DNA of 64,000 bases from Bdellovibrionales bacterium (GTDB taxonomy: Bacteria; Bdellovibrionota; Bdellovibrionia; Bdellovibrionales; UBA1609): positions 2,170,001 to 2,234,000 of the forward strand of contig JADJNU010000001.1 in assembly GCA_016714165.1 (NCBI GenBank), given 5' to 3'. The notes under the pieces were generated by a model that was not told the DNA's origin, did no database searches, and worked only from the letters and a program-made list of their open reading frames with translations. Position 1 is the first letter of the stretch, and the number at the start of each line of letters is the position of its first letter. The translations under genes and the position numbers were made by a program. Below are positions 18,296-27,420 of the stretch, one piece after another.

Positions 18296-20121
18296 AAATT
18301 GACTCCCCCAAGCTTCATTTCATATTCCGTTTCTGATCCAATACTGGCTCCACCCGTGAATACCATCACGTTGATTAAGTAGTCTCCCGCCGGCAGTGAA
18401 GAGATTGAAATATTTTCTGTTTCCGTGTTTCCTGAGGAAGGCGTCGCCGGTTCTTCGCGACTATATCCAACCATGTCTTCGCTGACTCCATATCGGGCGC
18501 TGGAATTATAAATGTACAAGTCCAAATCAGCTTCCGTCCCGGAAGGGGTAACGTAATTCAAAGTTAACTGAAGAGGACCTCCGCTATGTTTATAATGATA
18601 AAAATCATTGTTTCTTAGCAAATGAGAGGTAGAGAAATTGCCACTATCAGAAGAGCTATTGTAGGGAGTGATCGTGTACGGGTTCAAAGATATGTGGCAT
18701 CCCCCCGACGTCGTGGTTACATAGCGACCGTACTCAGCCCGAAAATCGGCGGAGGAATCGACATGCTTTTCACTCGTTCTCAAAGATGACCAATTTTGAG
18801 GTGGAGACAGTCTATTGTGGACAAAATCGTGCAATACGCTTACATCTCGAAACTCCAAACCTGACCTTGCAAAGCCTCCGTGCGAAACCAAAGCTGCCCA
18901 TATGGCTTCAAAACCATTATCTATTGAGTCATTGTCATTTCCCGCACCAACGCCGGCACTATCATTTACATCAAACAAGAGGCGAGTAACTGAAAACTCT
19001 CTAAAATTACCTTCACCGTCAAATTGGGGGCGATCATTTGCTGCGCTGGCACCATTCGGCTCTAATTCAATTCTAAACATAAAATTCGTGCTACCACTGA
19101 TATTTCCAGCAGTATCTAAATAGTAGCCATCGCCTCGAACAGCTGCCTGAAGAAAATTTCCCCAGCCTTCCGACCAAGCGAGACGAGGATCAATCACGCG
19201 ATTCCCATTGTGCCCGCCACCAGGGGAATCGGAAATGAACATCGAATCCTCAAGAAAATGACCAAACTCGTGAATGATGACGGAGTTATCAAAGTGATCG
19301 GTGTCAGAATAATTGATGTCACCGTTTACTCCTCCTAAAATAAAAAGACGACTGAACCCGGGTAAATAAAAACTGAGCGCGCTTGAGCCTTCAAAATAGC
19401 TACCCGGATTAAACCCAGGCTCCCAATAAACAGCTACCTTAGGAGCAACCGTAAAATTCGGACATCCCGAAAAATTACTTCCACAATTTCCAGCCTTGCT
19501 CCTGATGAAATCATTTGCATTGTGCAACTGATCTAAAATATTGAAAGCTCCGCCCAATAGACCATCTTCCATTGTCGCTAAAGCGGTAAGGGCACCCAAG
19601 TCCTGATTGGCAGTCGCTATGACCTGAATCTTCAAGCCATAAATCAAATTTTGCTCGGGAGCATTAAGAACAGATGCTTTCAGAAACTGATTGTTCGCCC
19701 GAGAATTAATGCTCAAGGTAAATATCCCATCGCCTCTAGGCAAAGATAAGCTGAAAACTCCAAGTTCGTCGGTCTCTCCGCACTGGAGAAGGACTCCGCT
19801 CGAATTTGTCACACGAACTTCAGCGTGACGAATAGGCCTTGGTGATCCAGGAGCTCCAAGTCCGCCAGATGAAGAATTTTCGTAAAAGTACTCCCTCGCT
19901 TGGTATTGTCCCTTTCCGGTCACACTAACCGAATCACTGTAATTCACGGGACCAGAGCAATATTCAGGTTCAACTGGACCTTGATAAGTAGGACTGATTC
20001 GGCCCGCAGCAGCTGTTCTCTTCCTTGTTCCCTTCGAGCAACCAAACATCAATAAAAGGGCGATCAAGGGAACGATTTTTTTAAGCTCGGGTGGGTGGAT
20101 TGAAGAGAAGGGGCTAACCAT
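18274..20121 (-). CDS. Predicted metalloprotease lipoprotein
   Basis: 615 residues. The N-terminus has a lipobox ending in Cys28 ('LLLMFGC'), so the mature protein should be a lipoprotein. A carboxypeptidase-regulatory or CNA-B-like strand pattern follows at about 95-145. The zinc-protease motif HEFGH is at 284-288, followed by 'LED', with a further 'SEGWGNFLQA' segment that could supply the third ligand glutamate. Near 510-600 a pre-peptidase-type beta domain is visible ('DLDLYIYNSS...SISSLPAGDYLINV'). This layout suggests a secreted or surface zinc metallopeptidase. The substrate is unknown. No clear ribosome binding site is visible before the ATG at 20121. Confidence 0.75.
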   Translation of the reverse strand: MVSPFSSIHPPELKKIVPLIALLLMFGCSKGTRKRTAAAGRISPTYQGPVEPEYCSGPVNYSDSVSVTGKGQYQAREYFYENSSSGGLGAPGSPRPIRHAEVRVTNSSGVLLQCGETDELGVFSLSLPRGDGIFTLSINSRANNQFLKASVLNAPEQNLIYGLKIQVIATANQDLGALTALATMEDGLLGGAFNILDQLHNANDFIRSKAGNCGSNFSGCPNFTVAPKVAVYWEPGFNPGSYFEGSSALSFYLPGFSRLFILGGVNGDINYSDTDHFDNSVIIHEFGHFLEDSMFISDSPGGGHNGNRVIDPRLAWSEGWGNFLQAAVRGDGYYLDTAGNISGSTNFMFRIELEPNGASAANDRPQFDGEGNFREFSVTRLLFDVNDSAGVGAGNDNDSIDNGFEAIWAALVSHGGFARSGLEFRDVSVLHDFVHNRLSPPQNWSSLRTSEKHVDSSADFRAEYGRYVTTTSGGCHISLNPYTITPYNSSSDSGNFSTSHLLRNNDFYHYKHSGGPLQLTLNYVTPSGTEADLDLYIYNSSARYGVSEDMVGYSREEPATPSSGNTETENISISSLPAGDYLINVMVFTGGASIGSETEYEMKLGGVNLCPDSLP

Positions 20122-20275
20122 GAGAACTTATCGGAATGGATTCGGAGCAAGATAAACGAAAATATCGAGAAGATTCGATAATTAAATGAAATCACTGTAC
20201 TATTTTGATACACAGTTTTATGCCTTGATTGTGTGCATGGCTTGAATGCAAAATAGCTGTCTTGGAGGATTGAAA

Positions 20276-20533
20276 TTGGTTGAAAAGGGCTTTAACTCAG
20301 ATATCTCAGTTTCAGGTCTCACTTATCACGTCCAGACAGAGGACTGGGGCAGCGTTAATCCGTTCTTGGTAAGTCAGGTATTTTATAATGGTGCTGTGCT
20401 GAAAAGCATCAAGACTGCCTACTCAGATGTTCTTCCCAAAGGACCTGATTCAGATGGAAAATCAATTCGCCTGGCCATGAGACTTCAACACCAAAAAATT
20501 CTGGACCTCATAGCATCTGGCCAATTTCTCTGA
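20276..20533 (+). CDS. Small conserved hypothetical protein
   Basis: About 86 residues starting 'LVEKGFNSDISVSGLTYHVQTEDWG'; similar short proteins with a 'YHVQTED' core occur, as I recall, in delta-type proteobacteria. The TTG at 20276 is favoured because GGAGGA lies at 20264-20269. An upstream in-frame ATG at 20246 has no such site. The fold looks like a small beta protein ending in a helix ('LAMRLQHQKILDLIASGQF'). It sits 19 nt before ftsE and is probably co-transcribed with it. The function is unknown. Confidence 0.7.
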   Translation: MVEKGFNSDISVSGLTYHVQTEDWGSVNPFLVSQVFYNGAVLKSIKTAYSDVLPKGPDSDGKSIRLAMRLQHQKILDLIASGQFL

Positions 20534-20552
20534 GCATCGTTAACATAGAAGG

Positions 20553-21212
20553 ATGATTGAATTCCATCATGTCTACAAGACATATGCCGGACCAACCTGT
20601 GCGCTAAATAACATATGCTTGAAAATCTTAAAGGGAGAATTTGTCTTTCTTATCGGCCCAAGTGGAGCCGGGAAGACAACTCTTTTCCGACTACTTTCTG
20701 CCTATGACCTCCCAAGTTCTGGCTCATTGTGCGTTTCCGGTTATCAATTGAGAGAAATGCGGCCGAGAGAAACCGCATTTTTTCGACGTCACATAGGAGT
20801 CGTTTACCAGGACTTTCGCTTGTTAAAAAGGCGCACCGTTTTTGAAAATGTTGCTCTCCCTCTCGAAATCAGAGGAGATCGAACACAGTACATACAAAGA
20901 AGAGTCAGTGAAATCCTAGATGAAGTGGGCTTAGCTCACAAAATCAGGCAATGTCCTGAACAGCTCTCCGGAGGGGAACAGCAGAGAGTGGCAATTGCCC
21001 GCGCTTTGGTCCATCATCCAGACGTCCTTGTCGCAGATGAGCCGACAGGAAATTTGGATCCAGATCTCAGCAAGGAAATTATGAATTTACTTGAAAAAGT
21101 CAATGCTCAAGGGACAACCGTGTTTGTCGCCACTCACGATTATTCATTGATCAATCGCCATACCCGTCGAGTCGTTGAAATTCGCGATGGTCATGTCATA
21201 AAGGATGCTTAA
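20553..21212 (+). CDS. ftsE: Cell division ATP-binding protein FtsE
   Basis: 219 residues, the normal length. It carries Walker A GPSGAGKTT, the Q-loop 'VYQDFRLL' typical of FtsE, signature LSGGEQQRVAIARAL and Walker B 'VLVADEPTGNLDP'. FtsE and FtsX form a complex at the division site that does not transport a substrate but switches on peptidoglycan hydrolases in the periplasm. ftsX starts 6 nt later, and the periplasmic partner gene follows that. Confidence 0.95.
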   Translation: MIEFHHVYKTYAGPTCALNNICLKILKGEFVFLIGPSGAGKTTLFRLLSAYDLPSSGSLCVSGYQLREMRPRETAFFRRHIGVVYQDFRLLKRRTVFENVALPLEIRGDRTQYIQRRVSEILDEVGLAHKIRQCPEQLSGGEQQRVAIARALVHHPDVLVADEPTGNLDPDLSKEIMNLLEKVNAQGTTVFVATHDYSLINRHTRRVVEIRDGHVIKDA

Positions 21213-21218
21213 CAAAAT

Positions 21219-22154
21219 ATGAATACAATCTGGATAAATGGATTTTTGCGTTCCTGGAAGCAGCAAACTGCAATGCAGCTGGCTACTTTGTCGGTTCTGA
21301 CAGGAACTTTCGTTGTCGTTGCTATTTTTTTGCTTGTTCATCGAAATCTAAATCACATTCTTACCAACTGGGGAAATTCGGTTCGAATGAGCATTTTTTT
21401 AAGAGATTCCATTGGCACTGAGGAACTCAACAAAGTTCAGAAATTCCTCAATGATCTTCAGAAATTTAAAGAGATAAAATATATCTCTAAAGACGAGGCG
21501 GCCCGCCAATTCCTGACTCAAATGGCATCGCGCTCACCTGACTTCTTGAATGATCCTGATTTTGGCAATCCCTTACCCCCCAGTTTTGAAACAAGCCTCA
21601 TCGACGAAATACCCAACCAGGCCCGCCTCTCCACTATGATGGAGCTCAAAGAGTACATTGGTCGACTGGAGGGTGTCGAAGAAATTTACTACGGTCAGGG
21701 CTGGGTAGAAAACTATGCAGCCCTCGTTCGCGCCTTTACCCTTACTAGCTGGGTTCTCGTCATTGTGCTATTAGGTGGAAGCCTTTTTGTTGTCGGAAAT
21801 TCCATTCGCAGCATTTTCTTTCACAGACGTGACGAGATCGAAATATTGGAGCTGGTGGGTGCGACGCCCGAAATGATTCGCATTCCGTATGTGGTTGAAG
21901 GCGCACTGATGGGATTGTTAGCTGGGCTTTTAGCTATATTCGTTGTGTATATTCTTTTTGTAGTTCAAACCTCAGTGATCAAATCCCAAATGGGACTCTT
22001 AAATTTAGGACGGTATTTGGGATTCCTGGAAATCAAGGATGCTTTTCTTTTGATCTTTCTCGGGGGATTATTTGGTTCTCTCGGAGCCTTTTTCTGCGTC
22101 AGAAAAATTTGCAATGGTTGGTCAGCAGCTCAAAATCAGGAGCTATATTTTTGA
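21219..22154 (+). CDS. ftsX: Cell division protein FtsX
   Basis: 311 residues with four membrane segments: one near residues 20-42, then three between about 180 and 300. A periplasmic loop lies between the first two (about 45-175). The 'FFHRRDEIEILELVGATPEMIRIPYVVEG' region (in part) is the FtsX family mark. The large loop is the part that holds EnvC-like activators. The stop overlaps the start of the EnvC-like gene (TTGA). Confidence 0.93.
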   Translation: MNTIWINGFLRSWKQQTAMQLATLSVLTGTFVVVAIFLLVHRNLNHILTNWGNSVRMSIFLRDSIGTEELNKVQKFLNDLQKFKEIKYISKDEAARQFLTQMASRSPDFLNDPDFGNPLPPSFETSLIDEIPNQARLSTMMELKEYIGRLEGVEEIYYGQGWVENYAALVRAFTLTSWVLVIVLLGGSLFVVGNSIRSIFFHRRDEIEILELVGATPEMIRIPYVVEGALMGLLAGLLAIFVVYILFVVQTSVIKSQMGLLNLGRYLGFLEIKDAFLLIFLGGLFGSLGAFFCVRKICNGWSAAQNQELYF

Positions 22155-23320
22155 CCCCTGCCCTTCTCATATTCATGGCAAGCATTGCTCCTGCATTGAC
22201 TTTGGCAATTGGGGGAGAACCTCAAGAATTGACGACGCCTGCAAAAATCGAATCCGCGAATACAATCGAAGAATTGGCGATTGATCTTCACTCTACAAAG
22301 GAAAAATTTGTCATTTCAGACGAAAACAGTCGGAAATTGCTTGGAAACCTCTACGATGTTAACGTTAAAATCAAGGACATGAGTAAAAGGAGGAACAGAC
22401 TGACGGATGAGATGCTATCCGCAAAAGGTGATACGAATAGCCTCGCAAAATCAATTGTTAATTTGGAGGATCGCATAAAGAAACAGCGCAAACTTCTCTC
22501 GCGCAGACTGCGGACTCTCTATAAAATGGGAGAGCATGGAACCTTGGAAACCATTTTTTCTTCTCAGACGTCCTTTGAATTGGATCGTAACCTCGCTTTT
22601 TTGAGGCGGGTTGCAGACAGAGACTATGAGATTATTCAAGACTTTGAAAGTAATATCAAATCCCTTGAATCCCAGCGCTCAAAGCTAAAACGCAACATCC
22701 AAAATCTGGTCCTGGCACAACATCGACTCAAGTCACGAGAATCCATTCTCGAGACCGAACAAAAGTCTAAAAGCAAACTTTTGGTTCAGCTTCGCCAGGT
22801 CCGACAAGCTCATCTGGCCCATCTGGCTGGACTGCGCAAAAGAGCAACTGAAATCTCGCACCTCAATGAGATTCCCTCGCTGCTTGATGAAAGTTTTTTT
22901 GAAAGGAAAGGAACCCTACCTTTGCCCATGCAAGGCGAAGTCCTGCGAGAATACGGAGTTAGCCAAAATGATCGTTATAGATTCAAAACAAGCCACAAAG
23001 GTATATTTTTAGTAGGTGTAAAGGGACTGCCAGTAAAGGCTGTTTTTGATGGACTGGTCCAATTTGCAGGTCTAATAGACGGATACGGAAATACGGTGAT
23101 CATAGACCATGGAGACCGGTATTACTCTGTTTACAGCCACCAAAGTTCTATTAATGTTAAGATAGGTCAAAAAATTTCCGAGGAGCAGGTGATTGGTCTC
23201 TCTGGTGTGAATACACATCAAGAGGCAGGTGTTTACTTTGAAATTCGGCATTTTTCAGGTTCGATTGATCCGAAACCTTGGATGAAGTGGCATGATGATA
23301 TCGAAAAATTGCGACGATGA
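22151..23320 (+). CDS. envC: EnvC-like murein hydrolase activator (degenerate LytM)
   Basis: About 389 residues: signal peptide, long coiled coil (about 35-240) and a C-terminal LytM/M23 domain. The zinc ligands are degraded. The usual H-x-G-x-D reads HKGIF (His282, Phe286 in place of Asp), and the closing H-x-H-type 'LHFEIR' reads VYFEIR (Tyr362 in place of His). A loss of ligands is known for EnvC, which activates amidases instead of cutting peptidoglycan itself. The start is taken at TTG 22151, with AGGAG at 22138-22142 and a four-base overlap with ftsX. An ATG at 22109 would overlap ftsX by 46 nt. Position after ftsEX supports the EnvC role. Confidence 0.88.
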   Translation: MTPALLIFMASIAPALTLAIGGEPQELTTPAKIESANTIEELAIDLHSTKEKFVISDENSRKLLGNLYDVNVKIKDMSKRRNRLTDEMLSAKGDTNSLAKSIVNLEDRIKKQRKLLSRRLRTLYKMGEHGTLETIFSSQTSFELDRNLAFLRRVADRDYEIIQDFESNIKSLESQRSKLKRNIQNLVLAQHRLKSRESILETEQKSKSKLLVQLRQVRQAHLAHLAGLRKRATEISHLNEIPSLLDESFFERKGTLPLPMQGEVLREYGVSQNDRYRFKTSHKGIFLVGVKGLPVKAVFDGLVQFAGLIDGYGNTVIIDHGDRYYSVYSHQSSINVKIGQKISEEQVIGLSGVNTHQEAGVYFEIRHFSGSIDPKPWMKWHDDIEKLRR

Positions 23321-23328
23321 GGGACTAA

Positions 23329-24758
23329 ATGAATAGAAGAGCAAACGGCCCGAAATGTGGATCACGAAAATATTGGTTGCTTATCGGTCCCATTTTTTTG
23401 GTTTTGTGGCTTGTTGGGTTTTCTGTCGGAGGGATCGGATCCTGGGCTAAGGAGCGCTACGCCGATCTCCAGCTATTTGCCAAGGTTCTCAATTTGGTTC
23501 AGCAATACTACGTCGAAGAGGTTGACACTCAGAAACTGATTTATGGCGGCATTAAAGGGATGCTGAGAGAACTTGATCCTCACACCAATTTTCTTGAACC
23601 CGACATTTTCAAGGAATTTGAATCCGAAACTTCAGGTGAATTTGGCGGGCTGGGGATTGAAATAACAGTCCAGGATGGCATCCTTACCGTCATCTCGCCA
23701 ATAGAAGATACACCCGCATATGTGGCGGGAGTGAAAGCTGGAGACAAGATTGTTGAAATAAACGGTGAATCCACGAAAGGAATGACCTTGGTCGAGGCCG
23801 CCCAGCACATGAGAGGAAAGAACGGATCAAAGGTAAATCTGGGGATTTATCGCGATGGATTTGAACGCCCAAAAGTATTTTCAATTGTCAGAGCAACCGT
23901 CAAAATCAAGAGCGTCAAAACGGCGGACCTCGAGGACGGATATTTCTATGTAAAACTAACAAGCTTCATTGAAAATTCAGCAAAGGAAATGCGCAAAGCA
24001 ATTGAAGGTCACATCAAAACCAGAAATGCAGTGGCTGGCCTGATCCTAGATCTCAGACGCAATCCAGGTGGGTTGCTTGAGCAGGCAATTGAAATTAGCA
24101 ATATGTTCTTGGATAAGGGAACTATTGTGAGCACAATGGGACGAAATAAAAAGGAAAAAGAAGTGGTTTATGCAAAAAAATCGGGCGCTCTTCCCACTTT
24201 CCCTCTTGTTGTCCTGATTGATGAATACTCTGCCAGCGCCAGTGAAATTTTGGCGGGCGCCTTACAAGACAATAAGAGAGCCTTGATCATGGGGCAAAGA
24301 AGTTTTGGCAAGGGTTCCGTTCAGTCCGTGGTTAAATTGGGAGACGGGTCGGGTCTAAAGCTAACCGTTGCTCGCTATTACACCCCAAAAGGAGTTTCCA
24401 TTCAAGCAGAGGGCATTACTCCTGATGTTATCGTAGAGAATTTCAGCACAGAAATATTGGCAAAGGCGAAAGTCAATCGAGATATCCGACGAGAAAAGGA
24501 CATGAAGGGACACTTGTTGGGAGAAAGGGAAAAATATCAAAAATAGCAAATCCAAGGAAGGACAATAAAGGCGGAAGCGCATCAGAAACTGAAAGTGCAA
24601 TTAACTACTGGTGGACAGAATCGAAAGAGGACTCAGCCGAAAAGCTATCATCCAAGGATTTGCTTTTAAAAGAGGATTTCCAGGTCCTCCAAGCCTACAA
24701 TTATCTGAGGGCATGGAAGGTGATGAATAAACCCGACGAGGTTCCAACAAGTAAATAG
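23329..24758 (+). CDS. ctpA: Carboxy-terminal processing protease CtpA, C-terminus frameshifted
   Basis: An S41 family protease: N-terminal membrane anchor, PDZ domain (about 100-180, 'GGLGIEITVQDGILTVISPI...PAYVAGVKAGDKI', shortened) and a catalytic core with the serine in 'EYSASASEILAGAL' and the lysine in 'RSFGKGSVQ'. The first frame stops at 24546 after 'EREKYQK'. In the -1 frame the sequence goes on to 24758 with 'KDLLLKEDFQVLQAYNYLRAW', which is how CtpA proteins usually end. One missing A in the AAAAA at 24539-24543 explains it. CtpA trims periplasmic proteins, and its place after ftsEX-envC suggests a role in peptidoglycan enzyme turnover. Confidence 0.88.
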
Positions 24759-24773
24759 GTGATACCTTATCGT

Positions 24774-25271
24774 TCATCGTGATTGATTATTCTTCAGAAT
24801 TTCTGCTAATTCGTTGAGTCCGCTTATAATTGGCTTAAGCTCGTCATAATGACGAAGATGACGATTGCCTTCATAGTCGCCCTTTTTCAAATCTTCAATA
24901 AATCGACATATAACCAGAGTTGGCCCCGCGATTCGGTGTGAAATTATTAAGGAATAGAAAAAGGAGATAGTAGAAAAGCCCAATAGAGTCAAAAACCCTA
25001 TCATCGTTATTTCAAATATAGCCCCATCCATATGAGCCTGAAGAACAGTGTCTTCACCGTAGAACTGCAAAATGACCTCACGAAGATCCTGCAAGCGAGT
25101 AAAAATGAATGCCACCATCACGCCAACAACTGCGAGAACGCTCACGATAAAATAAACGCTGAACTTCAACTGAAACTGCGGATTAAGAAGGTAATTCCTC
25201 CATCTGCGTTTGGGAAATTCTCGCTTTGACGAATCGCTGGCTCCAGTGTTCTGATTATTCATAGTATTCAT
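24774..25271 (-). CDS. Two-helix membrane protein with HAMP-like domain
   Basis: About 165 residues with two membrane segments (near 37-60 and 90-115), a short loop between them and a C-terminal HAMP-like region ('SHRIAGPTLVICRFIEDLKKGDY...HLRHYDELKPIISGLNELA', shortened). There is no kinase, cyclase or methyl-accepting domain, so any signal must pass to a partner. I use the ATG at 25271, which has AAGGA at proper distance. The longer TTG start at 25295 has no site. It converges on ctpA with a 15-nt gap. Confidence 0.7.
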   Translation of the reverse strand: MNTMNNQNTGASDSSKREFPKRRWRNYLLNPQFQLKFSVYFIVSVLAVVGVMVAFIFTRLQDLREVILQFYGEDTVLQAHMDGAIFEITMIGFLTLLGFSTISFFYSLIISHRIAGPTLVICRFIEDLKKGDYEGNRHLRHYDELKPIISGLNELAEILKNNQSR

Positions 25272-25356
25272 TTCGACGTCCTTCCGTGGAATCAAAGTTC
25301 AGTTTCTATGCTAGCTGTCGATCCTCGCTAGGGCAAGATTTCGAGAGGGGGTTTTT

Positions 25357-25956
25357 ATGTTTCGTCTCTTAAAAATCATATTTTCCATTTTTTTGCCATT
25401 TTTGGTCGTTCTTCATTCCTTCGGAAATGAAAGGCCTGGTTTTGGCGACGGAGCGGATTATGAGGCCCAACATTTGGACGCGTTGGTTCAGATCAGCTGC
25501 CATGAGAAGGGACACACAGAAATCGTCCATTTCAGATGTCAGGATTGGGTCCTAGATCCTGCCGAATTCACCTATTTCCTCGGGCCTTTAGGCCTACAGG
25601 CCGACTCCCTTATCTTAGAATCCGTTCGAGCGGACAGATCATCGGAAACAAAAAAAATGGCATATGATTCTGTCAAAGGTCGAACCTCAAGGCGAATCAA
25701 TCTTTGGGTAACGACGCTCACACAGCGACCTCTTCTCAAAATTGGAACGAACAAAATTGAATGGGTCCTTTACTCAAAGGGAGTTGAAGTGGCCCATGGA
25801 TATTTCACATCTGAGGTCAGCTCTGGTCCCAACCTGAGCTGCCCTCCAGGGCGCTATGTATCATATGATCTAAACGACTGTAGATCTCCAAGCAATATCT
25901 GCCGACAACACTTTGAAAGGCACAACTACTGTCAAGCCACACCAGCCATCAAGTAA
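25357..25956 (+). CDS. Secreted hypothetical protein
   Basis: 199 residues with a signal peptide or anchor at 5-22 and a strong GAGAGGGGG site before the ATG. The mature part has paired cysteines (about 47, 58 and several in the last 40 residues, 'LSCPPGRYVSYDLNDC'), suggesting a disulfide-stabilised periplasmic protein. I recognise no family. It stands alone and ends 8 nt from the end of the convergent tig gene. Confidence 0.65.
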   Translation: MFRLLKIIFSIFLPFLVVLHSFGNERPGFGDGADYEAQHLDALVQISCHEKGHTEIVHFRCQDWVLDPAEFTYFLGPLGLQADSLILESVRADRSSETKKMAYDSVKGRTSRRINLWVTTLTQRPLLKIGTNKIEWVLYSKGVEVAHGYFTSEVSSGPNLSCPPGRYVSYDLNDCRSPSNICRQHFERHNYCQATPAIK

Positions 25957-25964
25957 GTCTTTGC

Positions 25965-27269
25965 TCATTCAGTTGCAGCACTTTTTGGAACTTCTCTGAT
26001 AATGGCCTTGTCTATCAGATGGGAAACAACTTTCTCTTCCATCAGCTGAAATGAGAGCCGAGACTGATTCTCAGGCTTGTGGTAGTACTCATTCAAGCGG
26101 GATTCTTCGAGCCCCGTCTGTTTAGCAATTTCATTGATCTTAGCGTGCAAATCTTGGTGACTGGGACGCAGCGAGAGCTTATCCGCAATCGCGTCGACCA
26201 GAAAACTTGATTGCACAATAAACGTGGCCGAATCATTAAAATCCTGATCCCATTTTGTCTTGTATTCCTCAAAATCCATTTCTGAAAGACCTTGCTGATG
26301 CATTCTCTTTTTCACGTCCTCGATGAGCAATTCCTTTTGGCGCTGATGGAGGGAGCGAGGAACTTCCACCGGATTTTCAGCCACTAGGGCCTTGAGAATT
26401 TTATCTTTTAGCCCGCTTTTAATGTTCTCTTGCTCAGCCTCCTCAAGATCCTTCCGAATTTGAATTTTGAGAGCCTCGAGACTTTCGAAGGGTCCTGCTC
26501 GCTTTGCCAGATCGTCGTTAATTTCTGGTAATGCCTTTCTCTTTAGCCCCTTAAGGGTGACGTGAAAAACAACTGGTTTTCCTGCCACATCCGTATTGTG
26601 ATATTCAGCCGGAAAGGCGAGATTAAGGGAAGTCGTTACACCCACCTTCATCCCAATGACACCCTCCTCGAAACCTTCAATAAACTGCTTGTTCCCAAGT
26701 TCCAAAAGATGTTGGTCGGATTGAGCCCCTTCCAGTGGCTTGCCATCAACAAAGCCTTCAAAGGCCACCTCAGCAACGTCGCCACTCTGGGCTGGCCGAT
26801 CTTCAAAAATTGGAATCATCTCGGCATTGCTTCTTTGAATATTCTCTAAGACTTCTTGAGTTCGAGAATCTTCAACAACGGCTATTTCCTTCTCCACACT
26901 CAAACCCTCAAATTTCTTCAGATCAATTTGAGGTCGAATTTCAAATTCAGCGGAGAAAATAAATTCTTCATTATTTGCAAATTTATCAATGCGAATCTGC
27001 GGATAACCAATAGGGTCCAAAGAGTGCTCTTTCAGAGCTGACTCATAGGAGTCCGAAACTAGATTTTGGAGGACGTCATCTTTGACGCGGTCGCCATATT
27101 GTCTGCGAATCACGCTTATCGGCGCCTTGCCTTTTCTGAATCCCTTTAAGGAAACACTCTTTTGCAATTCCTTGTAGGCCTCTTCAAATGCTTCACTCAC
27201 TTTATCGGCCGCAATTTCAAAGCTAAACCTGTGCGCCAGACCTTCCAACTTCTCCAAATTCACTTTCAT
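25965..27269 (-). CDS. tig: Trigger factor (ribosome-associated chaperone)
   Basis: 434 residues with the ribosome-binding N-terminal domain, including 'SLKGFRKGKAP' (about 39-49, the trigger-factor signature 'GFRxGK'). The FKBP-like PPIase domain is at about 150-235, and a long helical C-terminal arm completes the protein. It catches nascent chains at the ribosome exit. A strong AAGGAGAG site precedes the ATG. In many bacteria tig stands next to clpP-clpX; here it lies about 8 kb away on the opposite strand. Confidence 0.95.
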   Translation of the reverse strand: MKVNLEKLEGLAHRFSFEIAADKVSEAFEEAYKELQKSVSLKGFRKGKAPISVIRRQYGDRVKDDVLQNLVSDSYESALKEHSLDPIGYPQIRIDKFANNEEFIFSAEFEIRPQIDLKKFEGLSVEKEIAVVEDSRTQEVLENIQRSNAEMIPIFEDRPAQSGDVAEVAFEGFVDGKPLEGAQSDQHLLELGNKQFIEGFEEGVIGMKVGVTTSLNLAFPAEYHNTDVAGKPVVFHVTLKGLKRKALPEINDDLAKRAGPFESLEALKIQIRKDLEEAEQENIKSGLKDKILKALVAENPVEVPRSLHQRQKELLIEDVKKRMHQQGLSEMDFEEYKTKWDQDFNDSATFIVQSSFLVDAIADKLSLRPSHQDLHAKINEIAKQTGLEESRLNEYYHKPENQSRLSFQLMEEKVVSHLIDKAIIREVPKSAATE

Positions 27270-27420
27270 GGACTCTCCTTATTTCCTACCGCTTTAGGAG
27301 TTTGAGTTCTTCCAAAACCAACTATATAATACTCGGGTCAGACTGAACCTTTTAAGTGATGCGGCAGCCCCAGGCAAGGAATTAATGCTTCACGTTAATA
27401 TTTGAGAGGGCAATATCCCC

